NCBI GenBank assembly: GCA_963719025.1
Contig: CAVRBK010000098.1
Span: 1 to 64,000 of the forward strand
Length of the DNA: 64,000 nucleotides
Reading direction: 5' to 3'
Source of the DNA: Thiosocius sp963719025
GTDB taxonomy: Bacteria; Pseudomonadota; Gammaproteobacteria; Chromatiales; Chromatiaceae
The notes under the pieces were generated by a model, which was given only the letters and a program-made list of their open reading frames with translations, did no database searches and had not been told where the DNA came from. This document shows, one piece after another, positions 47,140-56,659 of this stretch. Position numbers and translations under genes: made by a program. Within the stretch, counting starts at the first letter, position 1. Each line of letters opens with the position of its first letter.

Positions 47140-47797
47140 CGCTCGGCCTCCAAAAAATGCGCATGGTGCAATATTACACCAATTCCGCACCTCAAATAGG
47201 CCATTTTTCGCCTTTCAGTTCGCCATTTCAAAACTCCTTTAGCCTAAGTCGGTCGGCACTGGTGGCAGAGACCACTACCTTGGGCAAGGACATTCCGATA
47301 AGAGCAATACATTTGGTGCGAACCTATATCCGGCGACGAATCCATAGCGGAAGCAGTTGCACCGAATCCCCAGCGACAGCTTCGGCCGAATTGCCGAGCT
47401 AAACCATCTTGCAGATTACGGTACGGGCCGGCCGTTCGAATAACGGCTATGTAGCAATGGCACCTGGCCGGGAGTAGACGCCGTCAACCGTTCGCCCCAT
47501 CTGCTCGGGTCACATCTGCAACCCACCGGGTGGGTGCCTTAGCCCCGCCGAAGGGCAGCGGTTGTGATGGGATGGCAGTCAAGTGTGGCCAAGAACCGCA
47601 CACTTTTTTAGCTATCGCTATACCCCAGGTGTGAAGACGGGGTTTATGCTTTCTGTTTACCGAACAACCGGGCCGCGGGCGCCCCACGACATTCGGCATC
47701 AGCCCGCGAACATGACCGCCCCTTGCCCCGGGTCAAGGCGAAATCGACTGCCCCGACCTAGGCTTCCAGGAGGAACCGCATTCAGGGAGAAAGCGCG
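47140..47797. other. Non-coding accessory stretch
   Basis: About 660 bases with no supported gene. A hairpin AGTGTG/CACACT followed by T7 at 47582-47609 resembles a plus-strand terminator, but no gene precedes it here. The remaining short frames have no recognisable pattern. Confidence 0.5.
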
Positions 47798-48614
47798 ATG
47801 AACCGGATTCACTACGCATTGATCGGCCCGCTGGCCCTTGTGATGACCGCTGCACTGGCAGCCCCACCGACTGCGGTTCTTGCAGATCCGGCCATGGCGC
47901 CGGTCGATGCCGAACGTCTGGCACCGCAGGCCGCAGCCGGGAGGCATGGTCCCCTACGCCAACCCGCCGCTGCCCCCCTACCTGAGGATGGCGCCGCCAC
48001 AACGCCAACCCTGGCAGGTGCAAAAGACGCCGATCGCACCACGAACAGAGCACGCGTATAAAAAGGCTGACGCATTGATCCAGAGCCGCTGGCCACGCTC
48101 GCAGCTCAAGGCAAGGAACCAGTCCGGCTACGGCTTCTACGACCTGTCCATCGAGGCAGATACGCTCAAGCACCAGTCGATGCCGGTGGTCGGCTACCAG
48201 CAGAACACCGCCCCCACGCCGCAGAATATGCGCCTGCAGATGATGTGTAGCATCGACCACATGAGCCGGTGGGACAAGGCGAACACCCCGGACTGGAGTA
48301 ATGTCGTCGCCAGTACCTTTACCGAGCCCGAGGCGGTCAATCGCCTGAACAAGGCGCGGACCGTCCTGCTCGCCTATGGCAAGTGCCGGCCGAGCGTCGA
48401 GGCCTTCCAGCAGCTGACTCTGAACCGCTGGTACGAGTATCACGCGGCCTTCGTACCGGTATTTGAGGACAACCAGGGGACAGGTGTGATGATGGAGATC
48501 GGTACGAGTCTGCGCCTGACGCCATCGGGGGCGACACGCTTTGACCCGGCCCGGGTCGAACTCACCCTGCTCGGCTATGCCCATCGCGACGTTGGCAGGA
48601 TCACGATCAGGTAG
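47798..48614 (+). CDS. Secreted protein of unknown function, one indel
   Basis: MNRIHYALIGPLALVMTAAL begins a signal peptide at 47798. One base too many near 47943 shifts the frame; after it comes MVPYANPPLPPYLRMAPPQR, then SGYGFYDLSIEADTLKHQSM, NMRLQMMCSIDHMSRWDKAN and EDNQGTGVMMEIGTSLRLTP, stopping at 48614. About 271 residues. I recognise no family. The mature part is proline-rich at first, then a single compact domain. Confidence 0.65.
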
Positions 48615-48744
48615 GAAAAGGCACCCGGCGACTGTGTTCATACCGACGGTTAGGCAAACCGGTGCCTTGGTCAAACCCCGGCATCGAGCCGCTATCGCGG
48701 TCCGTGTACAAACCGAATCGTCTTTTTTGCATGCGGACGTCGGA

Positions 48745-49163
48745 ATGATATCAACGCTCATTCGCTACACTGTCGCCTGGTTCGCGCTGGCCCTTATCGC
48801 CGTGGCAAACGGTATGCTGAGGGTATCGACCTATGGCACCTTCCTTAGCGAACTGGCCGCGCACCAGGTATCGACCCTTACCGCCATGCTGTTCAGTGGC
48901 GCCGCCGTCTGGTACCTGCAGCGGCTCTGGCCGATCGGCTCCTCACGGCAGGCCTGGTTGATCGGGGTCATGTGGCTTGTCTTCACGGTGGCTTTCGAAT
49001 TCGGCTTCGGGCACTACGTGATCGGCCACAGCTGGGCGCATCTCGTCGCCGATTACAGGCTGCTGGAAGGACGACTCTGGTCGGTGTTTCTTGCCTGGCT
49101 ACTGGTCATGCCTTACCTGGCATACGCACTTTCACGACGCCCGGCTGCGCGTGCCCTGATAGC
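48745..49163 (+). CDS. Small membrane protein of unknown function
   Basis: ATG at 48745 gives MISTLIRYTVAWFALALIAV, then four hydrophobic segments including STLTAMLFSGAAVWYLQRLW, GVMWLVFTVAFEFGFGHYVI and WSVFLAWLLVMPYLAYALSR. The frame stays open into the next gene, which is unlikely to be real because a terminator hairpin lies at 49166-49189. A single indel near 49140 would bring in the TGA just before it. End therefore approximate. No function assigned. Confidence 0.6.
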
Positions 49164-49165
49164 AG

Positions 49166-49189
49166 CGGCACCCGGCGGTGCCGGGTTTT
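49166..49189 (+). terminator. Rho-independent terminator
   Basis: Stem CGGCACC/GGTGCCG with a four-base loop, then GG and four T. It separates the membrane protein gene from the NYN gene. Confidence 0.7.
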
Positions 49190-49256
49190 CACGCTACCAT
49201 GGCGTTCACTGCGTCCACCGAAACGCATCGCCGGCAAGATACGAAAGGAGAGCCCC

Positions 49257-49985
49257 GTGTCAGAGAGGAAACGCATCGCCCTGCTTATCGATTGTGACAA
49301 TGTCAGCCACACCTCGATCGAGGGCGTACTGCAGGAACTTGCCAAGTATGGCGTGGTCAACGTCCGCCATGCGCACGGCAACTGGAAAAGCCCTTCGCTA
49401 TCGGGATGGACAGAGAAGCTGCACCCCCACGCTATCCGGCCGATGCAGCAATTCGCCTACACCAAGGGCAAGAACGCCACAGATGCGGCCATGATCATCG
49501 ATGCGATGGACCTGCTGTACAGCAAGAACGTGGATGCGTTCGCATTGATGACGAGCGACAGCGACTTTACACCGCTGGTACTGCGCATCCTGGAGAGCGG
49601 CTTCCCGGTTTACGGGTTCGGTGAAAAGAAAACCCCCAAGCCTTTCGTTGATGCATGCTCGCCGTTCATCTACACGGAAAACCTGGTCGCCGAAGAGGAG
49701 GAAAAACCCGAGGCCGCGCAGCAGGCCAGCAGAAAGAGTAAGCACGAGCTCAGAAGCGACGCTTGGCTGGTCAAGCTGCTGAGAACGGCCGCTGACCAGA
49801 CCTCGGAAGACGACGGCTGGTCTCACATGAGCCGGGTCGGCCACTACATCTCGAACAACAGTTCGTTTTCTTCGCTCAACTACGGCTACCGCAGACTCGG
49901 CGATCTGATCAGGGCGACCGAGTTATTCGATGTGGAAATGCGGCGCGATGGCAAGGCCATGTATATCAAGGATGGGCGCAAATGA
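49257..49985 (+). CDS. NYN-domain protein with C-terminal LOTUS/OST-HTH domain
   Basis: 242 residues from GTG at 49257 (AAAGGAG upstream). The N-terminal NYN (PIN-like) nuclease fold has acidic residues in IALLIDCDNVSH, AMIIDAMDLLYSKNVDAFAL and MTSDSDFTPLVLRILE. After a charged linker (LVAEEEEKPEAAQQASRKSK) a LOTUS/OST-HTH domain follows (WLVKLLRTAADQTSEDDGWS, RVGHYISNNSSFSSLNYGYR). Related LabA/DUF88 proteins are thought to act on RNA. No toxin or phage context is visible. Confidence 0.87.
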   Translation: MSERKRIALLIDCDNVSHTSIEGVLQELAKYGVVNVRHAHGNWKSPSLSGWTEKLHPHAIRPMQQFAYTKGKNATDAAMIIDAMDLLYSKNVDAFALMTSDSDFTPLVLRILESGFPVYGFGEKKTPKPFVDACSPFIYTENLVAEEEEKPEAAQQASRKSKHELRSDAWLVKLLRTAADQTSEDDGWSHMSRVGHYISNNSSFSSLNYGYRRLGDLIRATELFDVEMRRDGKAMYIKDGRK

Positions 49986-50030
49986 ATGACCTTGCGGCAT
50001 CCCGAGGTCAACGCCTGGCGCTGAAATCGA

Positions 50031-50504
50031 CTAGCGGTACTTCGCCGCGGTAATGAACTCACCAAAGGTTTCGCACCAGACCACCGCCGTGTTGAAGTCC
50101 GCAGGATTGACAGACCGGGGCAGCTCAACGACAAAGTTCCGGAACGTCTTCACGTCTCCGACCCGCACCATCCGGTCTTTCAGATTTTCAAACTGCGATT
50201 CCGTCTCGACGAATTCAGGTGACAGGTAGAGTTTGTAGTCCGGACCGGGCGCGATCTCGCCGCGCAATGAAACCTTGCTCCGATTGATCGAAAGTGTCCC
50301 CTCGCCCCAGTGCAGCGCATCACTGCCCGCGAGGTTGCGCTGGAACTGCCCCTCGAACTCGGCCTCACCGGCGATCGCCATCACCTCGGCATCCGTCGGC
50401 GCCGGTGGCGCGATGAGAATGGGCAGCACATAGATGCCTGCGGCGAACCCCGTTACGCCTACGGCGAGATGTGACACCAGGAGCAGGATGGCTTTTTTCC
50501 ACAT
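50031..50504 (-). CDS. DM13-domain membrane-anchored protein
   Basis: 157 residues from ATG at 50504. One N-terminal helix (KAILLLVSHLAVGVTGFAAG) anchors or exports it. The DM13 domain shows GEGTLSINRSKVSLRGEIAP, GPDYKLYLSPEFVETESQFE and the end motif NTAVVWCETFGEFITAAKYR with its conserved cysteine. DM13 has been proposed to carry redox or hydroxylation-related functions; bacterial roles are unknown. Confidence 0.82.
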   Translation of the reverse strand: MWKKAILLLVSHLAVGVTGFAAGIYVLPILIAPPAPTDAEVMAIAGEAEFEGQFQRNLAGSDALHWGEGTLSINRSKVSLRGEIAPGPDYKLYLSPEFVETESQFENLKDRMVRVGDVKTFRNFVVELPRSVNPADFNTAVVWCETFGEFITAAKYR

Positions 50505-50635
50505 GGCGGCAATACCTCGCAAGGGTTTCGGTTGGTGTAGTTGACCGCATTACGGCGGTCGATATTGCGCTGCGTTCGCAGGGGTATTCGTCCGGCCGGC
50601 CGTTGCCCCAGGAGATGGCGCGAAGCCGCCCTGGA

Positions 50636-50656
50636 TTCCCACCGGCGCGGGAATAA
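50636..50656. repeat. REP-like palindrome
   Basis: ATTCCCACCGGCGCGGGAAT, arms ATTCCC/GGGAAT, in the gap between the DM13 and receptor genes; related to the units at 38801-38939. Confidence 0.5.
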
Positions 50657-50772
50657 CGGGGGAAAACCCCTCGATTCTCCACCCAGGCGCGGCAGACTTG
50701 ACGCATGGTGCTGAAAAACTGCCATTGAGTCTGGGATAATCGACACAAACAACAACCGACCGGGACAGTTCC

Positions 50773-52800
50773 TTGCCATATCGAAGCACTTCTCGCGCCG
50801 AACCGGCGTCTCCGCCATTGGGCCTTGCACTGCTGTTTCTGGCGCTTTCGAGCCCCGCCGGCGCCGACTTCACCCTCACCGAAGAAGACTTCTTCGCCCC
50901 GATGCCGCAGGTGCTGAGTGCGGCCCGGCTGGTGCAGCCGCTGGCCGACGCACCGGTCGCCATGACCATTATCGACCGCGACATGATCGAGGCATCGAGT
51001 GCGATCAACATCCCGGAGTTGTTGCGCCTCGTTCCCGGTTTCCAGGTGACCTACACCGAGGGCATCGATGCCATCTCCACCTACCAGGGCTATGCCGACA
51101 GCCTGCCACGACGCATGCAGGTGCTGGTCGACGGGCGTTCCGTCTACAACCCGGGGATCAACGGCGTCATCTGGGCCGCGCTACCCCTGACCCTCGACCA
51201 GGTGGAACGCATCGAGGTGGTCCGCGGCCCCAATGCGGCCGCGTATGGCTCGAACGCCTTCCTCGGCACGATCAATATCGTAAGCCGCAGTCCCGAGGCC
51301 AGCGAAAAATTCAGTGCGCGGATGATGAACGGGAGTGCGGATACCCAGGAGGGAGAGATCGCGCACGCCGGCGGCTTCGATGGTTTCACCTACCGGATCA
51401 ACGCCAGTTCATCGGACGCCGGCGGCTTTCCCGACAAATCCGACGATAGCGAATCGAGGATCTTCAATGTCCAGGGGATATATCGCCCGACGCTCGAAGA
51501 CAGCCTGACCTTCAACGGCGGCATGCGCGATACCGACTTCGACAGCGAGGCCTTTCGTGTGCCGCGACAGCGCAAGTACGACACAGACTATCAGCAGTTG
51601 ATCTGGAACCACCGCTTCTCCGCCGAGCAGGATCTTCGCATTCAGCTGTTTCACAATGGGCTGAGAAGCCCGGATGACGTTTCTTTCGTAGAAAGCGGAT
51701 TGCCGGTGAACGTCGACTACTCGCTGTCGACCGAGCGCTATGATTTCGAGCTGCAGCACCGCTGGTCACCGGCCGATCACTGGCGTGTTTCCTGGGGTGG
51801 TGGTGCGCGCCGCGACCAGGCCTATGGTCCAGGTATCTTCGACACCAACGATGAACTCGAGCGCGACATCCTGCGCCTGTTCGCCAACGCCGAATGGCAG
51901 GTGCATCCGGACCTGGTGCTGAACGCCGGGCTCATGGGTGAGGATTACAGCGATCTGGGCGGCTTTTTCTCGCCGCGTATCGCGCTCAACTGGCATGCGG
52001 CCGACCACCATACCTTCCGCGTGAGCGCGGCGCGCGCCTACCGCATGCCGACGTTCTTCGAACAGCATGGCGAACTCAAGGTGGATATCCTGCTGACACC
52101 CGGCTCGCCGGACCTGATCGAGATCCTCGGCACCGAATCCAACAGTCCGGAAGAGATCCGCAGCTTCGAACTGGGCTACCTGTTCGATGCCCCGGCGATA
52201 AGCGGCACCTTCGATTTCAGACTGTTTCATCACGAAGTCACGCCACTGCTGCACGACGCGCTGGACTACGGCATCGTGCCCGACAGGCCCCTGCGCTTTA
52301 TCGAGGCCGGCACCCTGCGCACCACCGGCGCCGAAATACAGGCCAACTTCAGGCCCACGGATGCACAGCTGGTCCACGTCGCCTATGCCTATTCCCGGAC
52401 GGGTGGCTCACGCCTTTTCCGCATCGATGCCAACGGCAACCCGGTACCCGCAGCCGGCGGCAACCCAAGATCCAATGCGGAAACCACCCCCGAGCACACG
52501 CTTACGGCGATGGTTGCGCAGCGGCTTGCCGACGACTGGCAGCTCAGTGGAACCTATTATTACGTGAGTGCAATGGAATGGCTCGGCGAGGGCGACCCGG
52601 TTGATCGCCAGTCGCGGATCGATGTCAAACTCAGCAAACGCTTCCGTCACGAGCAGGGCGACATCGAACTGTCACTCAAGGTACATAATCTGCTCGATGA
52701 TCCGTATTGGGAGTTTGCAGAATCCGATCCCAGTGTCGGGGTCAGTGGAAACCTGGCGGAACGCCGGGTCTATGCTCAAGTAAAGTTCATCCTGCGGTAG
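50773..52800 (+). CDS. TonB-dependent receptor
   Basis: 675 residues from a TTG start. A signal-peptide-like segment LGLALLFLALSSPAGA is followed by the plug domain: LADAPVAMTIIDRDMIEASS, INIPELLRLVPGFQVTYTEG, MQVLVDGRSVYNPGINGVIW and VERIEVVRGPNAAAYGSNAF. A 22-strand barrel ends RRVYAQVKFILR. It is followed by a periplasmic binding protein and a BarA-type kinase, so it may deliver or report a ligand to the kinase. No metal, haem or vitamin genes nearby reveal the ligand. Confidence 0.92.
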   Translation: MPYRSTSRAEPASPPLGLALLFLALSSPAGADFTLTEEDFFAPMPQVLSAARLVQPLADAPVAMTIIDRDMIEASSAINIPELLRLVPGFQVTYTEGIDAISTYQGYADSLPRRMQVLVDGRSVYNPGINGVIWAALPLTLDQVERIEVVRGPNAAAYGSNAFLGTINIVSRSPEASEKFSARMMNGSADTQEGEIAHAGGFDGFTYRINASSSDAGGFPDKSDDSESRIFNVQGIYRPTLEDSLTFNGGMRDTDFDSEAFRVPRQRKYDTDYQQLIWNHRFSAEQDLRIQLFHNGLRSPDDVSFVESGLPVNVDYSLSTERYDFELQHRWSPADHWRVSWGGGARRDQAYGPGIFDTNDELERDILRLFANAEWQVHPDLVLNAGLMGEDYSDLGGFFSPRIALNWHAADHHTFRVSAARAYRMPTFFEQHGELKVDILLTPGSPDLIEILGTESNSPEEIRSFELGYLFDAPAISGTFDFRLFHHEVTPLLHDALDYGIVPDRPLRFIEAGTLRTTGAEIQANFRPTDAQLVHVAYAYSRTGGSRLFRIDANGNPVPAAGGNPRSNAETTPEHTLTAMVAQRLADDWQLSGTYYYVSAMEWLGEGDPVDRQSRIDVKLSKRFRHEQGDIELSLKVHNLLDDPYWEFAESDPSVGVSGNLAERRVYAQVKFILR

Positions 52801-52853
52801 GTGAAAGACTTGCCTGTCGTAGCCAATGGCATGCGGTGAAAGGACACACCAAC

Positions 52854-53820
52854 ATGCGTCATCCTGTCACAAACATCGGCGGACCCGGCACCTGGCTGGT
52901 CGTGATGTTGTTGATCGCATGCAGCATCGGCGTGGCGGCCGAAGCGGCCGGATTGCGCGTCGCCGTGCTCAGCACCCAGGGCAACCAACGCCATGCTGCC
53001 GTCGTCGCGGCGATCCGGCACACGCTGGCGGAAAACTGCCCGGCGCCCTGTAACGCGCCGGTCCGGCTGCTGCTACTGGACGCCAAGGCGTCGGCGGCAA
53101 GAGATCGCCGCGAGCGATGCAGACCTGCTGTTGGCCATCGGCAGCGCGGCGGCGAGCACGCTGGCGCAGCTCGATAGCGAAAGACCGAAGCTCTTCGGAT
53201 TCATACCGCAGGTCGCCTGGCATGAACTGGTCCAGCGCCACGCCCTGCCTGCGGCGCAAAGCGGTGCCATTTATATCGACCAGCCTTTTTCACGGCAGTT
53301 CGAACTGATCCGCCATATCCTGCCGAAGGCCGAACGCGTCGGGGTGCTGCTGGGCAGCGTCTCGGCAGGACAGCAACAGGCACTCCTGCTGGCGGCACGA
53401 CAGTCCGGTCTCGGGCTGCAGCTGCAGCAGGTCGATGACCACGGCGATGTGGGCAGCAAGCTGCGCCTGCTGGTTGAGCATTCGGATGCACTGCTGGCAC
53501 TGCCCGATCCCACGGTTTACAACCGCACCACGATCTACCCGATCCTGCTCACCACCTACAGTGCCCGCCTTCCGGTGTTCGGGTTTTCCGCCGCCATGGT
53601 AGACGCCGGCGCGGCGGCCGCGGTCTACATGTCGGCAGAGAACGCCGGCCGCGAACTGGCCAGTGCAATCGTCACCTATGGATCGACCGGCAAGCTGCCT
53701 GCGCCACGCTTTGGCGAGCACTATTCGCTGTCGATCAATCACGATGTCACACGCTCCCTGCGCCTGGCGCCACTGTCGGAGTCGCAATTGCTGCAACAGA
53801 TGAAGGGCATGCCCCCATGA
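52854..53820 (+). CDS. Periplasmic ABC substrate-binding-like protein (PF04392), one indel
   Basis: About 321 residues with signal peptide WLVVMLLIACSIGVAAEAAG. Core pattern: LRVAVLSTQGNQRHAAVVAA, DLLLAIGSAAASTLAQLDSE, LFGFIPQVAWHELVQRHALP, FELIRHILPKAERVGVLLGS and SAEVLALPDP-type DALLALPDPTVYNRTTIYPI with VDAGAAAAVYMSAENAGREL. This matches the YtrF-type or PF04392 binding-protein family. One extra base near 53098 breaks the frame. No ABC transporter genes are near; the stop overlaps the kinase ATG. Confidence 0.82.
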
Positions 53821-56531
53821 AAATGCCACGGCCCAAAAGCATTTTTGCAAAGATCCTGCTGACCGCATTGCCACCCATCATTCTGCTGGCCGCCGTGTTG
53901 TCCCTGTACGCCATCAATGCCCGCCTCGACGATCTCGCCCAGGCCTTCCAGGAGCGCGGGCGGGCGCATGCACAGCAGCTCGCGTCGTCGGCGATCCTTG
54001 GCCTGTTTACCGGTGACCGGGACATGCTGCAGACCGCATGTCAGCGCCAACTGGCGCTCAGTTCGGATATCCGCAAGGTCGAGATACGCAACGCGCATCA
54101 GGAAACGATTGCGCAGGCCGCACCGCCGAATGCTCCACCCGGCGTTGAGGGGCTGAGCGTGTTTCGCGCCCCGGTGATCCCGCCCTTGCTGGAAATCGGC
54201 GACGAGGGGGGCGTATCGGAACTGCCCGCTCCAATTGGCGAGGTCGCGGTGCAGTTCAGCCAGGCATCGGCTGACCAGGCAGGGCAGCGCATCATCGGCA
54301 AGGCACTGCTGATCACCCTGCTGACAGTCTTGCTGACCCTTGCGATCGCCATGTTGGTGGCGGGCCAGATCGCGCAACCCATCGAGCGCCTGCGGCGTGC
54401 GGTCAGTGATCTCCAGGCGGGCAATATGGCTGCCCGGGTGGGTGAGACCTCGCTCGGCGAGATCGGAGAGCTCGAGCAGGGTTTCAACAGCATGGCCAGC
54501 CAGATCGCCTCGTCTGCACAGACCATGCAGCAGGAGATCGATCGGGCGACCGCCGAGTTGCACGAGACCATGCATGCACTGGAGTTGCGCAATGTCGAGC
54601 TGGAATACTCGCGCGAGCGCGAACTCGAGGCCAACAAGGCCAAGTCCGCCTTTCTCGCCAATATGAGCCATGAGATCCGCACCCCGATGAATGGCGTGCT
54701 GGGTTTCGCCGGCCTGCTGCAGAAGTCGCAGCTCGACGAGACCCAGCGTGAGTCCCTCGACACCATTATCCGATCGGCCAGGAACCTGCTCTCGATCATC
54801 AACGACATCCTCGATTTTTCGAAAATGGAGGCCGGCAGGCTGGAACTCGAGCCGATCCCGTTCAGCCTCCGCGAGGCGGTCGAGGACGTCGTCGGCCTGT
54901 TGGTGCCTCAGGCGCACGAAAAGCATCTGCGGGTGATATCCCTGATCGACGGCGAGGTGCCGGATCAACTGATCGGCGATGTCACCCGGCTGCGCCAGAT
55001 CCTCACCAACCTGCTCGGCAATGCGGTGAAATTCACCGAGTATGGCGAGGTGGTGATAAACGTTGGTTGTCGCACAAGGAATGCGGCGCGCGTGAGTCTC
55101 GAGATCAGTGTCAGCGACACGGGTATCGGGATCTCTCAGGACGTGCTGGGGCAACTCTTCACCCCGTTCAGCCAGGGTGCCTTGTCGACCAGGCGACTCT
55201 ACGGGGGAACCGGACTCGGCCTGAGCATCTGTCATGCGCTGAGCGAGGCGATGGGTGGAGAAATCACCGCGCACAGTGAGCCCGGCAAGGGGACCTGTTT
55301 CACGGTCACGCTGCCGTTTCCGGTCAATCCAGACAGCAAGGTGGCGATGCTGCAGGTCAGCGGAGGGGCGTCCTTGCGCGTGGCTGTGGTCGAGCCACAT
55401 CGATTGTCACGGATCGCGTTGACCCAGGTGCTTGAGTCCGCAGGCATGCGGGTGGATGCCATGGAAGCCCTGCCGGACAGCGTCCCCAGCGCGCAGCCGG
55501 ATGTCTGGCTGCTGGCGCTGGACAGCCGTTCAACGCATGCCGATACAGGCAGCAGCATGCAGCAACTGCGCCGTATATCACCTGCGCCGGTCTGCCTCAT
55601 GCGCCAGGGCTTCGAGGCCGAAGGGGTATCCCGCGCCGATCGGCAGGCGGCCTGCGACAGGCTCGACCTGCCCGTGACCCGGCGGCGCCTGCTCACCACG
55701 ATATTGAATTGTTCCGATGCGAACCGCGCGGTCTCCAGACCGGTTATCGAGCCGCCCACCGAAGCAGCGGGCTGGCTGCAGGGCCGGACCTTCCTGGTAG
55801 CGGATGACAACCCGATCAACCTGCAGTTGATGGAAGCCCTGCTGCGCTCTTACGGGGCCGACATACTGAATGCCCGAGATGGTGCCGAGGCGATTCGCCT
55901 TTTTCAGTCGCAGCCGGTCGACATGATCCTGATGGACGTGCACATGCCGAACATGGACGGCAGGGAGGCTGCCGAACGGATCCGGGCATACCCGTATGGC
56001 CACGCCATCCCGATCGTCGCGGTGACCGCCGATATCCTGATGAAGGGGAAACTGACAACTGCCGACTCACCCTTCTCGGCCTTTCTGCTCAAGCCGGTGG
56101 ACGAGCATCGTCTGCGGGAAACAATCGGGCGCTATATGGGCGCGAGCCCGGTCGCGCAGTCGGCGATGCCGGAGGATACGCCGCGGCCGCGGACGATACG
56201 CAACGAGGCCGAGGCAATTCGCATCGCCGGCGGCTCGGAAACGGTTGCCAGGGAACTGTTTCACAAGCTGCTGGAACAGCTGCCCGGGACCTTGCTTGAG
56301 TTGCACCGCGGATACGCTGCGCGCAACTGGGAAGACCTGTGGCAGTCAGTCCATCGCCTGGTCGGGGCGGCAGCGGTATGCGGGGTCCCGGCCCTGCATC
56401 ACGCTGCGGAGGTCATGAGCGCCGCCGTGGCGGCACACGATGTAACGGAAACCGGGGACCGTCTGAACCAGCTGCAGGAACAGGCCGAACGCCTCGAGGC
56501 GCTGCACACCCAGGCCCCGCAAGCGGATTGA
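53817..56531 (+). CDS. BarA-type hybrid sensor kinase with two receivers and Hpt
   Basis: 904 residues, intact. TM1 (ILLTALPPIILLAAVLSLYA), a periplasmic domain of about 130 residues, TM2 (ALLITLLTVLLTLAIAMLVA) and HAMP. HisKA has phospho-His near residue 284 (FLANMSHEIRTPMNGVLGFA); HATPase near 395-505 (LTNLLGNAVKFTEYGEVVIN, GGTGLGLSICHALSEAMGGE). A degenerate receiver (about 515-635, acceptor region changed) is followed by a true receiver (LVADDNPINLQLMEALLRSY, acceptor Asp in MILMDVHMPNMDGREAAERI near 706) and a C-terminal Hpt (VHRLVGAAAVCGVPALHHAA, His near 845). It can relay phosphate to an unlinked regulator. Confidence 0.94.
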   Translation: MKMPRPKSIFAKILLTALPPIILLAAVLSLYAINARLDDLAQAFQERGRAHAQQLASSAILGLFTGDRDMLQTACQRQLALSSDIRKVEIRNAHQETIAQAAPPNAPPGVEGLSVFRAPVIPPLLEIGDEGGVSELPAPIGEVAVQFSQASADQAGQRIIGKALLITLLTVLLTLAIAMLVAGQIAQPIERLRRAVSDLQAGNMAARVGETSLGEIGELEQGFNSMASQIASSAQTMQQEIDRATAELHETMHALELRNVELEYSRERELEANKAKSAFLANMSHEIRTPMNGVLGFAGLLQKSQLDETQRESLDTIIRSARNLLSIINDILDFSKMEAGRLELEPIPFSLREAVEDVVGLLVPQAHEKHLRVISLIDGEVPDQLIGDVTRLRQILTNLLGNAVKFTEYGEVVINVGCRTRNAARVSLEISVSDTGIGISQDVLGQLFTPFSQGALSTRRLYGGTGLGLSICHALSEAMGGEITAHSEPGKGTCFTVTLPFPVNPDSKVAMLQVSGGASLRVAVVEPHRLSRIALTQVLESAGMRVDAMEALPDSVPSAQPDVWLLALDSRSTHADTGSSMQQLRRISPAPVCLMRQGFEAEGVSRADRQAACDRLDLPVTRRRLLTTILNCSDANRAVSRPVIEPPTEAAGWLQGRTFLVADDNPINLQLMEALLRSYGADILNARDGAEAIRLFQSQPVDMILMDVHMPNMDGREAAERIRAYPYGHAIPIVAVTADILMKGKLTTADSPFSAFLLKPVDEHRLRETIGRYMGASPVAQSAMPEDTPRPRTIRNEAEAIRIAGGSETVARELFHKLLEQLPGTLLELHRGYAARNWEDLWQSVHRLVGAAAVCGVPALHHAAEVMSAAVAAHDVTETGDRLNQLQEQAERLEALHTQAPQAD

Positions 56532-56614
56532 ACAGCGCCGGCAGATCGTTCGGGCAGCGCGGCACAAGCGGCATGCCCGAAGCAGTGATGCCGCAAACCC
56601 GCCGAAGCGGAACA

Positions 56615-56644
56615 CCCGGGCGCCGTGCGACGCCCGGGCCTTTC
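56615..56644 (+). terminator. Rho-independent terminator after the kinase gene
   Basis: Perfect 8-bp stem CCCGGGCG/CGCCCGGG followed by CCTTTC. It ends the receptor-binding protein-kinase transcript. Confidence 0.65.
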
Positions 56645-56659
56645 ACATCAAGGATTCAG

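Noticed and set aside
48541..49494. One long frame from the end of the secreted protein gene into the NYN gene
   Set aside because: Only 48745 to about 49160 shows a membrane-protein pattern; beyond that a terminator and the NYN gene in another frame take over.
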